DNA from: JAVBOP01 sp031550405
GTDB taxonomy: Bacteria > Bacteroidota > Ignavibacteria > Kapaibacteriales > UBA2268
Length of the DNA: 13,697 nt
Reading direction: 5' to 3'
NCBI GenBank assembly: GCA_031550405.1
Contig: JAVBOP010000072.1
Coordinates: forward strand, 1-13,697
The translations under genes were made by a program, and so were the position numbers. Under the pieces are notes generated by a model, which saw only the letters and a list, made by a program, of their open reading frames with translations, was not told the origin of the DNA and did no database searches. Below, one piece after another: positions 1 to 6,094 of this stretch (its first letter is position 1; each line of letters starts with the position of its first letter).

Positions 1-150
1 ATACATAATGAAATTATAGCTATTCCGAACAGGAGTGGGTATTAGAGTAAGTTAAACTAAATTTTTTTCTATGAAATTGGAATCTAATTGTATATTTTTG
101 TATGTAATGTATTTTGTCAATTTATGAAAAAAAAATTATAAAACTAAAAT
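1..150. other. Left-edge noncoding lead with possible gene tail
   Basis: One frame is open from base 1 to a TAG at 43-45, which could be the last 14 codons of a plus-strand gene cut by the window edge, but it is too short to identify. The rest is AT-rich with an A9 run at 126-134. A weak candidate promoter for the lipoprotein gene at 151 is TTG at 88-90 followed about 19 bases later by TATTTTG at 110-116. This is one base shorter than the Bacteroidota TAnnTTTG consensus, so it is only a suggestion. Confidence 0.3.
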
Positions 151-654
151 ATGTATGATATGAAGAACTTAAAATTAAGCATACTGTGTGTGATGTTGCT
201 ATTTGCAGTGTTTTCTTGCACAAAAAATATCAGCAGCAAAAATGAAGAGAATGTAAATTCAAATGTCAATTTTATACTGCTAAATAACTATTTTCTTAAA
301 AATACAGCAGAACAAGATGATGATGTAAGTTTATATGTTATTAAAGATATAGCAGATTTTGACAAACGTTTTGGTGTAGCCAAAACTATGGATAACAAGA
401 TAATAGAACCCAATTTTGATAACAGCTCTATTATCGCTATAATTTATAGAACTACAAATATTTCTACAAATATAAAGATTGATACTGTTACATCGGACAA
501 TTCCGGCGTTACGATTCATGCACGAATTACAAAAGGCGGCAAGCAGAGTTTTTATTCCAGACCGATGCTGTTGCTATCAATTTCCAAGCAAGCGCCTAAT
601 ACGAATGTTAAGGTTGTAGAAGGCAAAAATATTCTGGCGAAGGATACATTGTAA
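151..654 (+). CDS. Small lipoprotein, possibly PrcB_C-like
   Basis: A predicted 167-residue lipoprotein. A short charged start and hydrophobic stretch lead to a lipobox VFSC, with the lipidated Cys at residue 23. Export by Sec, lipidation and membrane anchoring follow from that. A second in-frame ATG at base 160 gives a more classical signal (MKNLKL...) and may be the true start. The mature part is about 145 residues with no membrane segment. The stretch from about residue 65 to 147 (an acidic DFD, then NFDNSSIIAIIYR, then alternating beta-like strands ending in LLLSISK) resembles the pattern of the PrcB C-terminal domain, but this is recollection of a pattern and not a firm match. The flavoprotein gene begins 22 bases after the stop, so the two may be cotranscribed. 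The function is unknown. Confidence 0.8.
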   Translation: MYDMKNLKLSILCVMLLFAVFSCTKNISSKNEENVNSNVNFILLNNYFLKNTAEQDDDVSLYVIKDIADFDKRFGVAKTMDNKIIEPNFDNSSIIAIIYRTTNISTNIKIDTVTSDNSGVTIHARITKGGKQSFYSRPMLLLSISKQAPNTNVKVVEGKNILAKDTL

Positions 655-676
655 TAACATTAAAAATAAGATAATT

Positions 677-1300
677 ATGAAAGTATTACTGGTAAATGGC
701 AGCCCGCATGAAAAAGGCTGCACATATACAGCATTATTCGAAGTGGCTGGTGCTTTGCAGAAAAACGGCATTGAAACAGAATTTTTTCATCTCGGTACAA
801 AGCCCGTACATGGCTGCCTTGGCTGCCGTAAGTGCATGGAAACAGGCAAATGTATCATTAATGACATTGTCAATGATTTCGTGGCGATAGCTGCCGATTT
901 TGATGGCTTCATCTTTGGCTCGCCTGTCCATTTTGCGGCGGCATCGGGCATGATTACCTCGTTTATGGATAGAGCCTTCTACGGTCGCAAGAACTCTATA
1001 TTGGCATACAAGCCCGCTGCTGCAATTGTCAGTTGCCGGCGTGGTGGCGCTTCTGCGGCATTCGACCAGCTTAACAAGTATTTTACTATTTGCAATATGC
1101 CGATAGTTTCCTCGCAATATTGGAACATGGTGCATGGCAATACCCCTGACGAAGTGAGGCAGGATTTTGAAGGCTTGCAGACTATGCGAACGCTTGGCAA
1201 CAATATGGCATGGCTTCTTAGCTGCATAGAGTTGGGCAAAAAATCAGGCATCGCATTGCCTGAAATAGAAGCTCGAATCGCCACAAACTTCATCCGCTAA
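677..1300 (+). CDS. Flavodoxin-family FMN protein (Isf-like Cys motif)
   Basis: A 207-residue flavodoxin-fold protein of the NADPH-dependent FMN reductase / iron-sulfur flavoprotein superfamily, probably a cytosolic flavin-dependent electron carrier or reductase. The start MKVLLVNGSPHEKGCTY has the FMN-phosphate loop at residues 8-18. The second flavin loop GSPVHFAAASG is at 81-91, followed by the typical FMDR helix. Cysteines at 47, 50, 53 and 59 form CX2CX2CX5C, the compact spacing that holds a 4Fe-4S cluster in archaeal Isf. Many plain flavodoxin-family proteins keep a similar motif without a proven cluster. The later SSQYWNMVHG segment is characteristic of a widespread subfamily in anaerobes. 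The substrate is unknown. The gene looks visibly more GC-rich than its neighbours. No SD is seen, which is normal for this phylum. Confidence 0.88.
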   Translation: MKVLLVNGSPHEKGCTYTALFEVAGALQKNGIETEFFHLGTKPVHGCLGCRKCMETGKCIINDIVNDFVAIAADFDGFIFGSPVHFAAASGMITSFMDRAFYGRKNSILAYKPAAAIVSCRRGGASAAFDQLNKYFTICNMPIVSSQYWNMVHGNTPDEVRQDFEGLQTMRTLGNNMAWLLSCIELGKKSGIALPEIEARIATNFIR

Positions 1301-1389
1301 ACCAAAGCAGAACGTAGCTGTTCGGAAATATGCCGGTATATATAAGCATTGTATTTCTTTGATGAGCTATAAGTAATACAACATATTTT

Positions 1390-1421
1390 ATTGGCTGTTG
1401 TTTTTGTTTTTTGTATATTTG
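1390..1421 (+). promoter_or_regulatory. Candidate Bacteroidota promoter for the thioredoxin-like gene
   Basis: TATATTTG at 1414-1421 matches the Bacteroidota -7 consensus TAnnTTTG exactly. An upstream ATTG at 1390-1393 lies 20 bases away and can serve as the -33 element. The predicted start of transcription is near 1426-1430, about 20 bases before the ATG at 1450. The 9-base unit ATATTTGAC occurs twice in direct tandem (1415-1423 and 1424-1432), so the -7 element is nearly duplicated. Confidence 0.55.
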
Positions 1422-1449
1422 ACATATTTGACATACAGGATTTATACAA

Positions 1450-1947
1450 ATGATTAAAACTATATCACAGCTATTTATTATAACACTTGCATTTTGCATT
1501 ACAATTTCATGTAACGGAACCGAAGAGGATGGAGTGCTTGTAGGAAAATATACATGGGCACAATGGCAGGAAAAAGCCGGTTGGAGCGATTATTCGGCAG
1601 CCAACTACACCCCAAATCAAGAAGCCTTAGCTTCCATTAAAGCATATATGGAAGAGCATGAATTAAATTTTATTATTTTTGGAGCAAACTGGTGTTTATC
1701 GGATTGCGCAACGCAAATGCCTAAAATCATGAAACTCATTGCTGCAACTGGATTTGTGCAGGATTCTGTGCAAATATATGGGATTGATCGCCAAAAAACA
1801 GAACCATCGGGCATGTATGCTACTTACCAAATAGCCCGAGTGCCAACATTGATTATTTTAGAAAATGGCAATGAACTTGGGCGTGTTGTTGAAAATCCAA
1901 AATCGGGCAGTACTTGGGAAAATGATATATGGAACATTTTAAAGTAA
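1450..1947 (+). CDS. Thioredoxin-fold lipoprotein with CXXXC motif
   Basis: A 165-residue thioredoxin-like protein, probably lipid-anchored and facing the periplasm. The N-terminus MIKTISQLFIITLAFCITISC is a lipoprotein signal with the lipidated Cys at 21. The -3 residue is Thr, so the lipobox is relaxed. The thioredoxin core starts near residue 72: the strand LNFIIFGANW leads into C82-L-S-D-C86, then a helix with P91. The cis-proline loop VPT is at 131-133, followed by the strand LIILENG and Gly-containing turn typical of the fold. The usual WCXXC has become WCXXXC: the spacing from the second Cys to the helix proline is normal, so the extra residue lies in the redox loop. It may be a thiol-disulfide protein or, as with CXXXC in Sco proteins, a metal-binding one. 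It has its own candidate promoter and seems monocistronic. Confidence 0.85.
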   Translation: MIKTISQLFIITLAFCITISCNGTEEDGVLVGKYTWAQWQEKAGWSDYSAANYTPNQEALASIKAYMEEHELNFIIFGANWCLSDCATQMPKIMKLIAATGFVQDSVQIYGIDRQKTEPSGMYATYQIARVPTLIILENGNELGRVVENPKSGSTWENDIWNILK

Positions 1948-2273
1948 AAAGGTATATGCCTGTATTTATATCAACTTAATGTTGTTTAATCTTACTGTGT
2001 TTATATTTTTTATATCCATAGCATGTAAGTTGCATAATAGCACAAACTACGTGAAGAGTGACAGGTTTGAATGATGATATTATATCTGTTCAATTTAATG
2101 AGATGTGGCGTTTTTGCTAAATTAAAAAATAGAAAATATAGCTCTTGCGCCCTTTCGGTTATGCTATTGCATAGCTGTTTCATTGCCGAAATTTTGCTGG
2201 TATAAAATGTGTTTTAAAAGCGATACCTAATGGGTATTTTTATAAAAGCAAAAATTAAAAATTATTAATAATC
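1948..2273. other. Intergenic region before the methyltransferase
   Basis: This 326-base stretch separates the thioredoxin-like gene from the methyltransferase. Apart from the tiny ORF at 1979-2074 no gene is visible. A nested inverted repeat sits at 2153-2191: outer arms TTTCGG (2153-2158) and CCGAAA (2186-2191), inner arms GCTAT (2163-2167) and ATAGC (2171-2175). It could fold as an RNA hairpin in the leader or end a transcript, but it has no T-tract. No TAnnTTTG promoter was found just upstream of the ATG at 2274. Confidence 0.4.
1979..2074 (+). CDS. Possible 31-residue lipoprotein or lipoprotein relic
   Basis: An ATG at 1979 opens a 31-codon frame ending with TGA at 2072-2074. The peptide is a hydrophobic stretch (LTVFIFFISIAC, residues 5-16) ending in a Cys, followed by 15 polar residues, so it looks like a lipoprotein signal with almost no mature part. 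It lacks a basic residue before the hydrophobic run, which weakens the case. It could be a real tiny lipoprotein, the surviving 5' end of a decayed gene, or chance. No downstream frame clearly continues it. Confidence 0.22.
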   Translation: MLFNLTVFIFFISIACKLHNSTNYVKSDRFE

Positions 2274-3059
2274 ATGCTAAAAAAAATTATTGTTGAGATA
2301 AAATCCATTCCTGCAATTAAAAAGACTTATCTTAAATACCTTAGACCTGTTCAAGCTAAAAAATATAAAGGCAATGATGTAGAATGTGCTATTTGTGGAG
2401 CAAAATACAGGGTTTTCAAAAATTGGACAACTGATGATATAAATGCTGTTTGCTTTAATTGCAATTCCCATAGGCGGCATCGCTTATTATGGAAATATTT
2501 TCATGAAAAAACAGATTTATTGTCCGGCAACAAGCCAAAAACCATATTGCATTTTGCGCCTGAAAAATATTTCTTTGACCTTTTTTCCAACATAAAAAAT
2601 GCGAAATATATTCCTTGCGATTTATTCCCAATAAAATATAATAAGGAATGTGAAACTAATATTATCGGGAAAATTGATATAACAAATATTCCTCTTGAAG
2701 ATGAATCCGTTGATTTTATTCTTTGCAGCCATGTTCTTGAGCATATTCCCGATGATAATTTAGCAATGTCGGAATTGTGTCGTGTTATGAAAAAAGGCGG
2801 CTGGGGAATTTTTCAAGTTCCAATAAAATATGATTTAGAAGAGACATACGAGGACTTCACTATAACTTCGTTAGAAGGAAGAGAAAAGGCTTTTGGGCAA
2901 CACGATCATGTGAGATTGTATGGAAAAGACTACATTAAAAAGCTGAAAAAATTTGACTGGGAAGTCATAGAAGATGATTATATCAAGCAATTTTCCAATG
3001 AAGAAGTATTCCACTTCGGATTTGATGAAACAGAATTAATTTATATTTGCCGGAAGTAA
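2274..3059 (+). CDS. Zinc-ribbon SAM-dependent methyltransferase
   Basis: A 261-residue class I S-adenosylmethionine methyltransferase, likely cytosolic. The N-terminal part has two CXXC knuckles (C38/C41 and C60/C63), a probable zinc ribbon, followed by SHRRHRLLWKYF (65-76), a stretch typical of this subfamily. The Rossmann-like domain follows: motif I region ILHFAPE (91-97), then DVLEHIPDD-type motif at about 147-161 (DFILCSHVLEHIPDD), the GGWGIFQVP strand at 175-183, and the GQHDHVRLYGKDY segment at 208-220. Relatives are often found in surface-glycan clusters, and here two glycosyltransferase genes lie downstream, so a sugar-related acceptor is a reasonable guess but unproven. tag starts 2 bases after the stop. 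Length is normal for the family. Confidence 0.88.
   Translation: MLKKIIVEIKSIPAIKKTYLKYLRPVQAKKYKGNDVECAICGAKYRVFKNWTTDDINAVCFNCNSHRRHRLLWKYFHEKTDLLSGNKPKTILHFAPEKYFFDLFSNIKNAKYIPCDLFPIKYNKECETNIIGKIDITNIPLEDESVDFILCSHVLEHIPDDNLAMSELCRVMKKGGWGIFQVPIKYDLEETYEDFTITSLEGREKAFGQHDHVRLYGKDYIKKLKKFDWEVIEDDYIKQFSNEEVFHFGFDETELIYICRK
3021..3049 (+). promoter_or_regulatory. Possible internal promoter for tag
   Basis: Inside the 3' end of the methyltransferase gene, TTTG at 3021-3024 is followed 17 bases later by TATATTTG at 3042-3049, an exact TAnnTTTG. The spacer is somewhat shorter than the usual 19-21 bases. Transcription would start about 8 bases before the tag ATG at 3062. Coding constraint can produce this by chance. 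Confidence 0.28.
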
Positions 3060-3061
3060 TT

Positions 3062-3655
3062 ATGCAACGATGCGGATGGTGTGGCAGCGACCCACTTTAT
3101 ATTAAATACCATGACGAGGAATGGGGAAAACAGGTAACAGATGATGCCAAAATGTTTGAATTTATCGTGCTTGAAAGCGCCCAGGCTGGTTTAAGCTGGA
3201 TTACTATTTTGCGCCGCCGCGAAAATTATCGCACAGCATTTGCTGATTTTGATGTTCAGGCGGTTGCAAAATTTACAAGTCTTGATGTAGAACGGCTTAT
3301 GTTGAATGCAGGCATTATTCGCAACCGGAAAAAAATTGAAGCAACAATATCTAATGCTGTCGCGTTCATTGCGGTGCAAAAGGAATTTGGCAGTTTTTGC
3401 AACTATCTGTACAGTTTTCTTCCAGAAAATAAGCAAATTATTAATAATTATTCACAATTGTCGGATATTCCTGCAAAAACGGAGCTGTCGGATATAATAA
3501 GCAAAGATATGAAAAAACGCGGCTTTAAATTTTTCGGCTCAACAATCTGTTATGCGCATTTGCAAGCTGTCGGCTGCGTAAACGACCATTTGACAGATTG
3601 TGATTTCAGGATTATAAATCAAATGTATTGGCTTAAGATTTTCGCCTCCATCTGA
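3062..3655 (+). CDS. tag: DNA-3-methyladenine glycosylase I
   Basis: This base-excision repair enzyme removes 3-methyladenine from alkylated DNA. The 197-residue product aligns closely with E. coli Tag from the first residues (MQRCGWCGSDPLYIKYHDEEWG). The zinc ligands of E. coli Tag are all present: C4 and H17 at the N-terminus, H176 and C180 in CVNDHLTDC. The active-site E38 and base-stacking W46 lie in LESAQAGLSW. KKRGFKFFGSTICYAHLQA is also conserved. The start is placed at the ATG at 3062; a longer frame from a TTG at 3047 would overlap the methyltransferase and add five residues absent from the family. The C-terminal tail after C180 (about 17 residues ending IFASI) is not conserved, and its stop codon lies in a repeat-like hairpin. 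It is probably cotranscribed with the methyltransferase. Confidence 0.96.
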   Translation: MQRCGWCGSDPLYIKYHDEEWGKQVTDDAKMFEFIVLESAQAGLSWITILRRRENYRTAFADFDVQAVAKFTSLDVERLMLNAGIIRNRKKIEATISNAVAFIAVQKEFGSFCNYLYSFLPENKQIINNYSQLSDIPAKTELSDIISKDMKKRGFKFFGSTICYAHLQAVGCVNDHLTDCDFRIINQMYWLKIFASI

Positions 3656-3694
3656 GCGGAGCGAAGAATCCATGAGATGCTTTTCGATGCTCAG
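3652..3694. repeat. Decayed palindromic (REP-like) repeat at the end of tag
   Basis: CTGAGC at 3652-3657 and GCTCAG at 3689-3694 are perfect inverted arms. Inside them CGAAGA (3662-3667) pairs with TTTTCG (3681-3686) through one G-T pair, leaving unequal bulges of 4 and 2 bases. The wording GAGCGGAGCGAAGAATCC resembles a type of dispersed intergenic palindrome seen in many bacterial genomes (from memory, not searched). The tag stop codon TGA (3653-3655) is part of the left arm. It could slow or end transcription before the glycosyltransferases. No second copy is seen in this window. Confidence 0.45.
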
Positions 3695-3734
3695 AATAGC
3701 AATTATAAAAAAATATTCATAAACCTATTGAATT

Positions 3735-4883
3735 ATGCGAATAGCTTTTTTGATGAATTGGTTTGACAGAACTAATACAGTTAAGTATCCGAGAAGTGTT
3801 GGCTATTACATGACCAAGCATCTTGAGCAGCACGGCGCTGAAATCGACCTGATTCCATCCACAATTACCAATGAATTTGCCTGCAAAATGAAGCAGGTTG
3901 TTTATAAATATATTTTTAATAAAAGATACTTACATTATGCTGATTTGTCTTTGATTAAATTTGATGCCAAAAGGCGCAGCAAAATACTTGAAAAATCTAC
4001 TGCCGACATTATTTTTGCCTTCGGCCCAACTTCTTTGGTTTTTCTTGAAACGGATAAAAAAGTCTCATTTTGGACTGATGCAATATTTAATGGGCTTTTA
4101 AATTATTATTCAGATTATCAAAATCTTGCTCACAAGTCAATAATTAACAGCCAACTTGTAGATATAATTGGATTGCATCGCGCTGAGTGTGCATTTTTTA
4201 CTTCCGAATGGGCGTACAACCTTGCTTTGCAGGAAAATAAAGCAAAAGCTGATAGATATTTTATTGCACCGTTTGGAATGAATTTGGATATAACTCACAG
4301 TATTGGTTTTATTGAGCAAACGGCTACAGCCAGAATCAAAGATAGAATTTGCAAATTATTGCTGATTGGCGTGGATTGGCAGCGCAAGGGAGCAGATATT
4401 GCCGTCGCAATTACTAAACAATTAAATAAATTGGGTATTAATGCCGAACTGACAGTAATCGGTTGTAACCCTCAAAATAATATTGAACTTCCGAATTTTA
4501 TAAAAATCGTTAAATTTATCAATACTGGCACAAATGACGGTATGAAGAGGCTTATAAGCTACTATAAATCATCTCATTTTTTTTTAATGCCGACTTTATC
4601 CGAAGCTTTTGGTCATGTTTTTTGCGAAGCCAATGCTTTTGGTTTGCCGTGCATTAGCCACAAAACGGGCGGCATTCCGTCGGTTATTCATAACGGTAAA
4701 AACGGGCAACTATTTGAAATTGGTGAAGATATAGATAACTGGTGCAATTATATTATTGACACTTTTAATAATAAAGTCAAGTATTATGAATTATGCCTCA
4801 GCTCGTTTAACGAATATCAAACGCGGCTCAATTGGGATGTTGGCACAAAAATAGTATATGATAAGCTAAGTGAATTATTGTAG
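3735..4883 (+). CDS. GT4-like glycosyltransferase, upstream copy
   Basis: A 382-residue glycosyltransferase of the GT-B fold, GT4-like, presumably moving a sugar from a nucleotide donor onto a surface-glycan or lipid acceptor in the cytoplasm. The N-terminal acceptor domain begins MRIAFLMNWFD and is poorly conserved. The C-terminal donor domain starts near residue 208 with LLLIGVDWQRKGADIAV; R217/K218 sit where GT4 enzymes contact donor phosphates. The EX7E motif is intact: E290-AFGHVFC-E298, followed by GLPCIS and GGIPSVIHNGKNG (312-324). A T9 run at 4577-4585 lies in frame just before the motif. The last 102 residues are nearly identical to those of the next gene. The gap after tag is 79 bases and includes the repeat hairpin; TATTCATAAA at 3714-3723 lies just before the start. 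The exact sugar and linkage cannot be told. Confidence 0.9.
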   Translation: MRIAFLMNWFDRTNTVKYPRSVGYYMTKHLEQHGAEIDLIPSTITNEFACKMKQVVYKYIFNKRYLHYADLSLIKFDAKRRSKILEKSTADIIFAFGPTSLVFLETDKKVSFWTDAIFNGLLNYYSDYQNLAHKSIINSQLVDIIGLHRAECAFFTSEWAYNLALQENKAKADRYFIAPFGMNLDITHSIGFIEQTATARIKDRICKLLLIGVDWQRKGADIAVAITKQLNKLGINAELTVIGCNPQNNIELPNFIKIVKFINTGTNDGMKRLISYYKSSHFFLMPTLSEAFGHVFCEANAFGLPCISHKTGGIPSVIHNGKNGQLFEIGEDIDNWCNYIIDTFNNKVKYYELCLSSFNEYQTRLNWDVGTKIVYDKLSELL

Positions 4884-4888
4884 CGTTT
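4573..4888 (+). repeat. 316-bp direct repeat, copy 1 (GT 3' end)
   Basis: This block matches 5762-6077 at 310 of 316 positions by my hand alignment, without gaps. It covers the end of the donor domain, the stop codon and 5 bases after it. The last 100 or so bases are identical. The DNA upstream of the block is only distantly similar. The distance between copies is 1189 bases, which matches the spacing of the two tandem genes. Confidence 0.93.
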
Positions 4889-4907
4889 ATGAATATTTAT
4901 TCATAAA
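4886..4907. repeat. Perfect inverted repeat between the two glycosyltransferases
   Basis: TTTATGAATA (4886-4895) and TATTCATAAA (4898-4907) are exact reverse complements separated by TT. It lies in the 40-base gap between the glycosyltransferase genes. With no GC pairs except two and no T-tract it would be a weak terminator; a protein-binding palindrome is an alternative. The half-site TATTCATAAA recurs at 3714-3723 and 12634-12643. Confidence 0.5.
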
Positions 4908-4923
4908 ACATGATAAGTAATAT

Positions 4924-6072
4924 ATGAAAATTATATTTTTAATGAATAAGGATGACGGCTCGAATATAATCAAAGCTCCACGTAATGTCGGATATTATAT
5001 TACAAAATATTTAAAAAAACATGGAGCTGAAGTTGAAATTTTGCCTCCCGAAGTAACAGGATTATTTCCATACAGGGTTAAGCATGCTTTATATAAGTAT
5101 ATGTTAAATAAAGAAAGTAGAGTTGTTTTGGAACCTGCGTTGGTAAAAAGAGAAGCTAAAATTCGCAGCGAAATTATTAATAAATCCGGTGCTGATTTTA
5201 TTTTTTCTTTTGGTCCTTTGGCTTCTGCTTTTTTAGAAACGGACATCAAAACCGCATTTTGGGTAGACGCTTGTTTTGCGGGGCTTATCGATTATCATCC
5301 AGCTTTTTATAAATTTACCAAGGCAACTGTACGCAACGGACATGAGGTGGAGCAAAGAGGCTTAAGTAGAGCAACAGCAGCGTTTTACACTTCTGACTGG
5401 GCACGGAACGGTACAATAAAAAACTACAATGTTGATGAAAAAAAATTAATAATTGCGCCGTTTGGAGCTAATATTGACTTTGACCATGAATTAAATTTTA
5501 TTGAAAAATTGATAAATGAGCGAATAAATAATAAGGTTTGCAAATTTTTGCTGGTTGGTGTGAATTGGCAATGGAAAGGAGCAGATATTGCTGTTGATAT
5601 TGTTAAACGCCTGAATAATCAAGGATTTAAGTCTGAGCTTGTAGTTATTGGGTGTGAACCTCCTGAAAATCATATTTTACCTGAGTATGTTAAAAATATA
5701 AGGTTTGTAAATAAGGAAACTAAAGATGGGCTTACGGCTTTTATTCAAAATTTTTCAGAAGCTCATTTTTTTTTAATGCCGACTTTATCCGTAGCTTTTG
5801 GTCATGTTTTTTGCGAAGCCAATGCTTTTGGTTTGCCGTGCATCAGCCACAAAACGGGCGGCATTCCGTCGGTTATTCATAACGGTAAAAACGGGCAACT
5901 GTTTGAAATTGGAGAAGATATAGATAACTGGTGCAATTATATTATAGACACTTTTAATAATAAAGCCAAGTATTATGAATTATGCCTCAGCTCGTTTAAC
6001 GAATATCAAACGCGGCTCAATTGGGATGTTGGCACAAAAATAGTATATGATAAGCTAAGTGAATTATTGTAG
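4924..6072 (+). CDS. GT4-like glycosyltransferase, downstream copy, EX7E altered
   Basis: A tandem paralog of the preceding gene with the same length (382 residues), alignable without gaps. By hand count about 124 of the first 280 residues are identical, then 100 of the last 102. The N-terminus MKIIFLMNKDD and the donor-domain start FLLVGVNWQWKGADIAV (208-224) are conserved. The EX7E motif, which binds the donor sugar in GT4-like enzymes, is damaged: residue 290 is Val (GTA at 5791-5793) where the upstream copy has Glu (GAA at 4602-4604), while E298 remains. It may be inactive or altered in donor use. A T9 run (5766-5774) precedes the motif. The start lies 40 bases after the upstream copy, so cotranscription is likely. 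The gene ends 22 bases from the end of the opposing patatin gene. Confidence 0.88.
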   Translation: MKIIFLMNKDDGSNIIKAPRNVGYYITKYLKKHGAEVEILPPEVTGLFPYRVKHALYKYMLNKESRVVLEPALVKREAKIRSEIINKSGADFIFSFGPLASAFLETDIKTAFWVDACFAGLIDYHPAFYKFTKATVRNGHEVEQRGLSRATAAFYTSDWARNGTIKNYNVDEKKLIIAPFGANIDFDHELNFIEKLINERINNKVCKFLLVGVNWQWKGADIAVDIVKRLNNQGFKSELVVIGCEPPENHILPEYVKNIRFVNKETKDGLTAFIQNFSEAHFFLMPTLSVAFGHVFCEANAFGLPCISHKTGGIPSVIHNGKNGQLFEIGEDIDNWCNYIIDTFNNKAKYYELCLSSFNEYQTRLNWDVGTKIVYDKLSELL

Positions 6073-6077
6073 CGTTT
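5762..6077 (+). repeat. 316-bp direct repeat, copy 2 (GT 3' end)
   Basis: This block matches 4573-4888 with six substitutions. Two change the protein (Glu to Val at codon 290, and Val to Ala in the NNK-V/A-KYYE segment) and four are silent. Similarity ends abruptly on both sides: at the CTCA before the T9 run and 5 bases past the stop codon. Confidence 0.93.
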
Positions 6078-6094
6078 CCATATCTCCAACCAGT

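Noticed and set aside
734..1135. A 133-codon minus-strand frame inside the flavodoxin-family gene
   Set aside because: The plus-strand product has clear family motifs; the opposite frame has none.
2071..2205. A 44-codon plus-strand frame overlapping the tiny ORF at 1979-2074
   Set aside because: The composition looks random, there is no signal or domain, and it includes the 2153-2191 hairpin.
3047..3061. TTG start five codons upstream for tag
   Set aside because: It overlaps the methyltransferase gene; the ATG at 3062 starts exactly where known Tag proteins begin.
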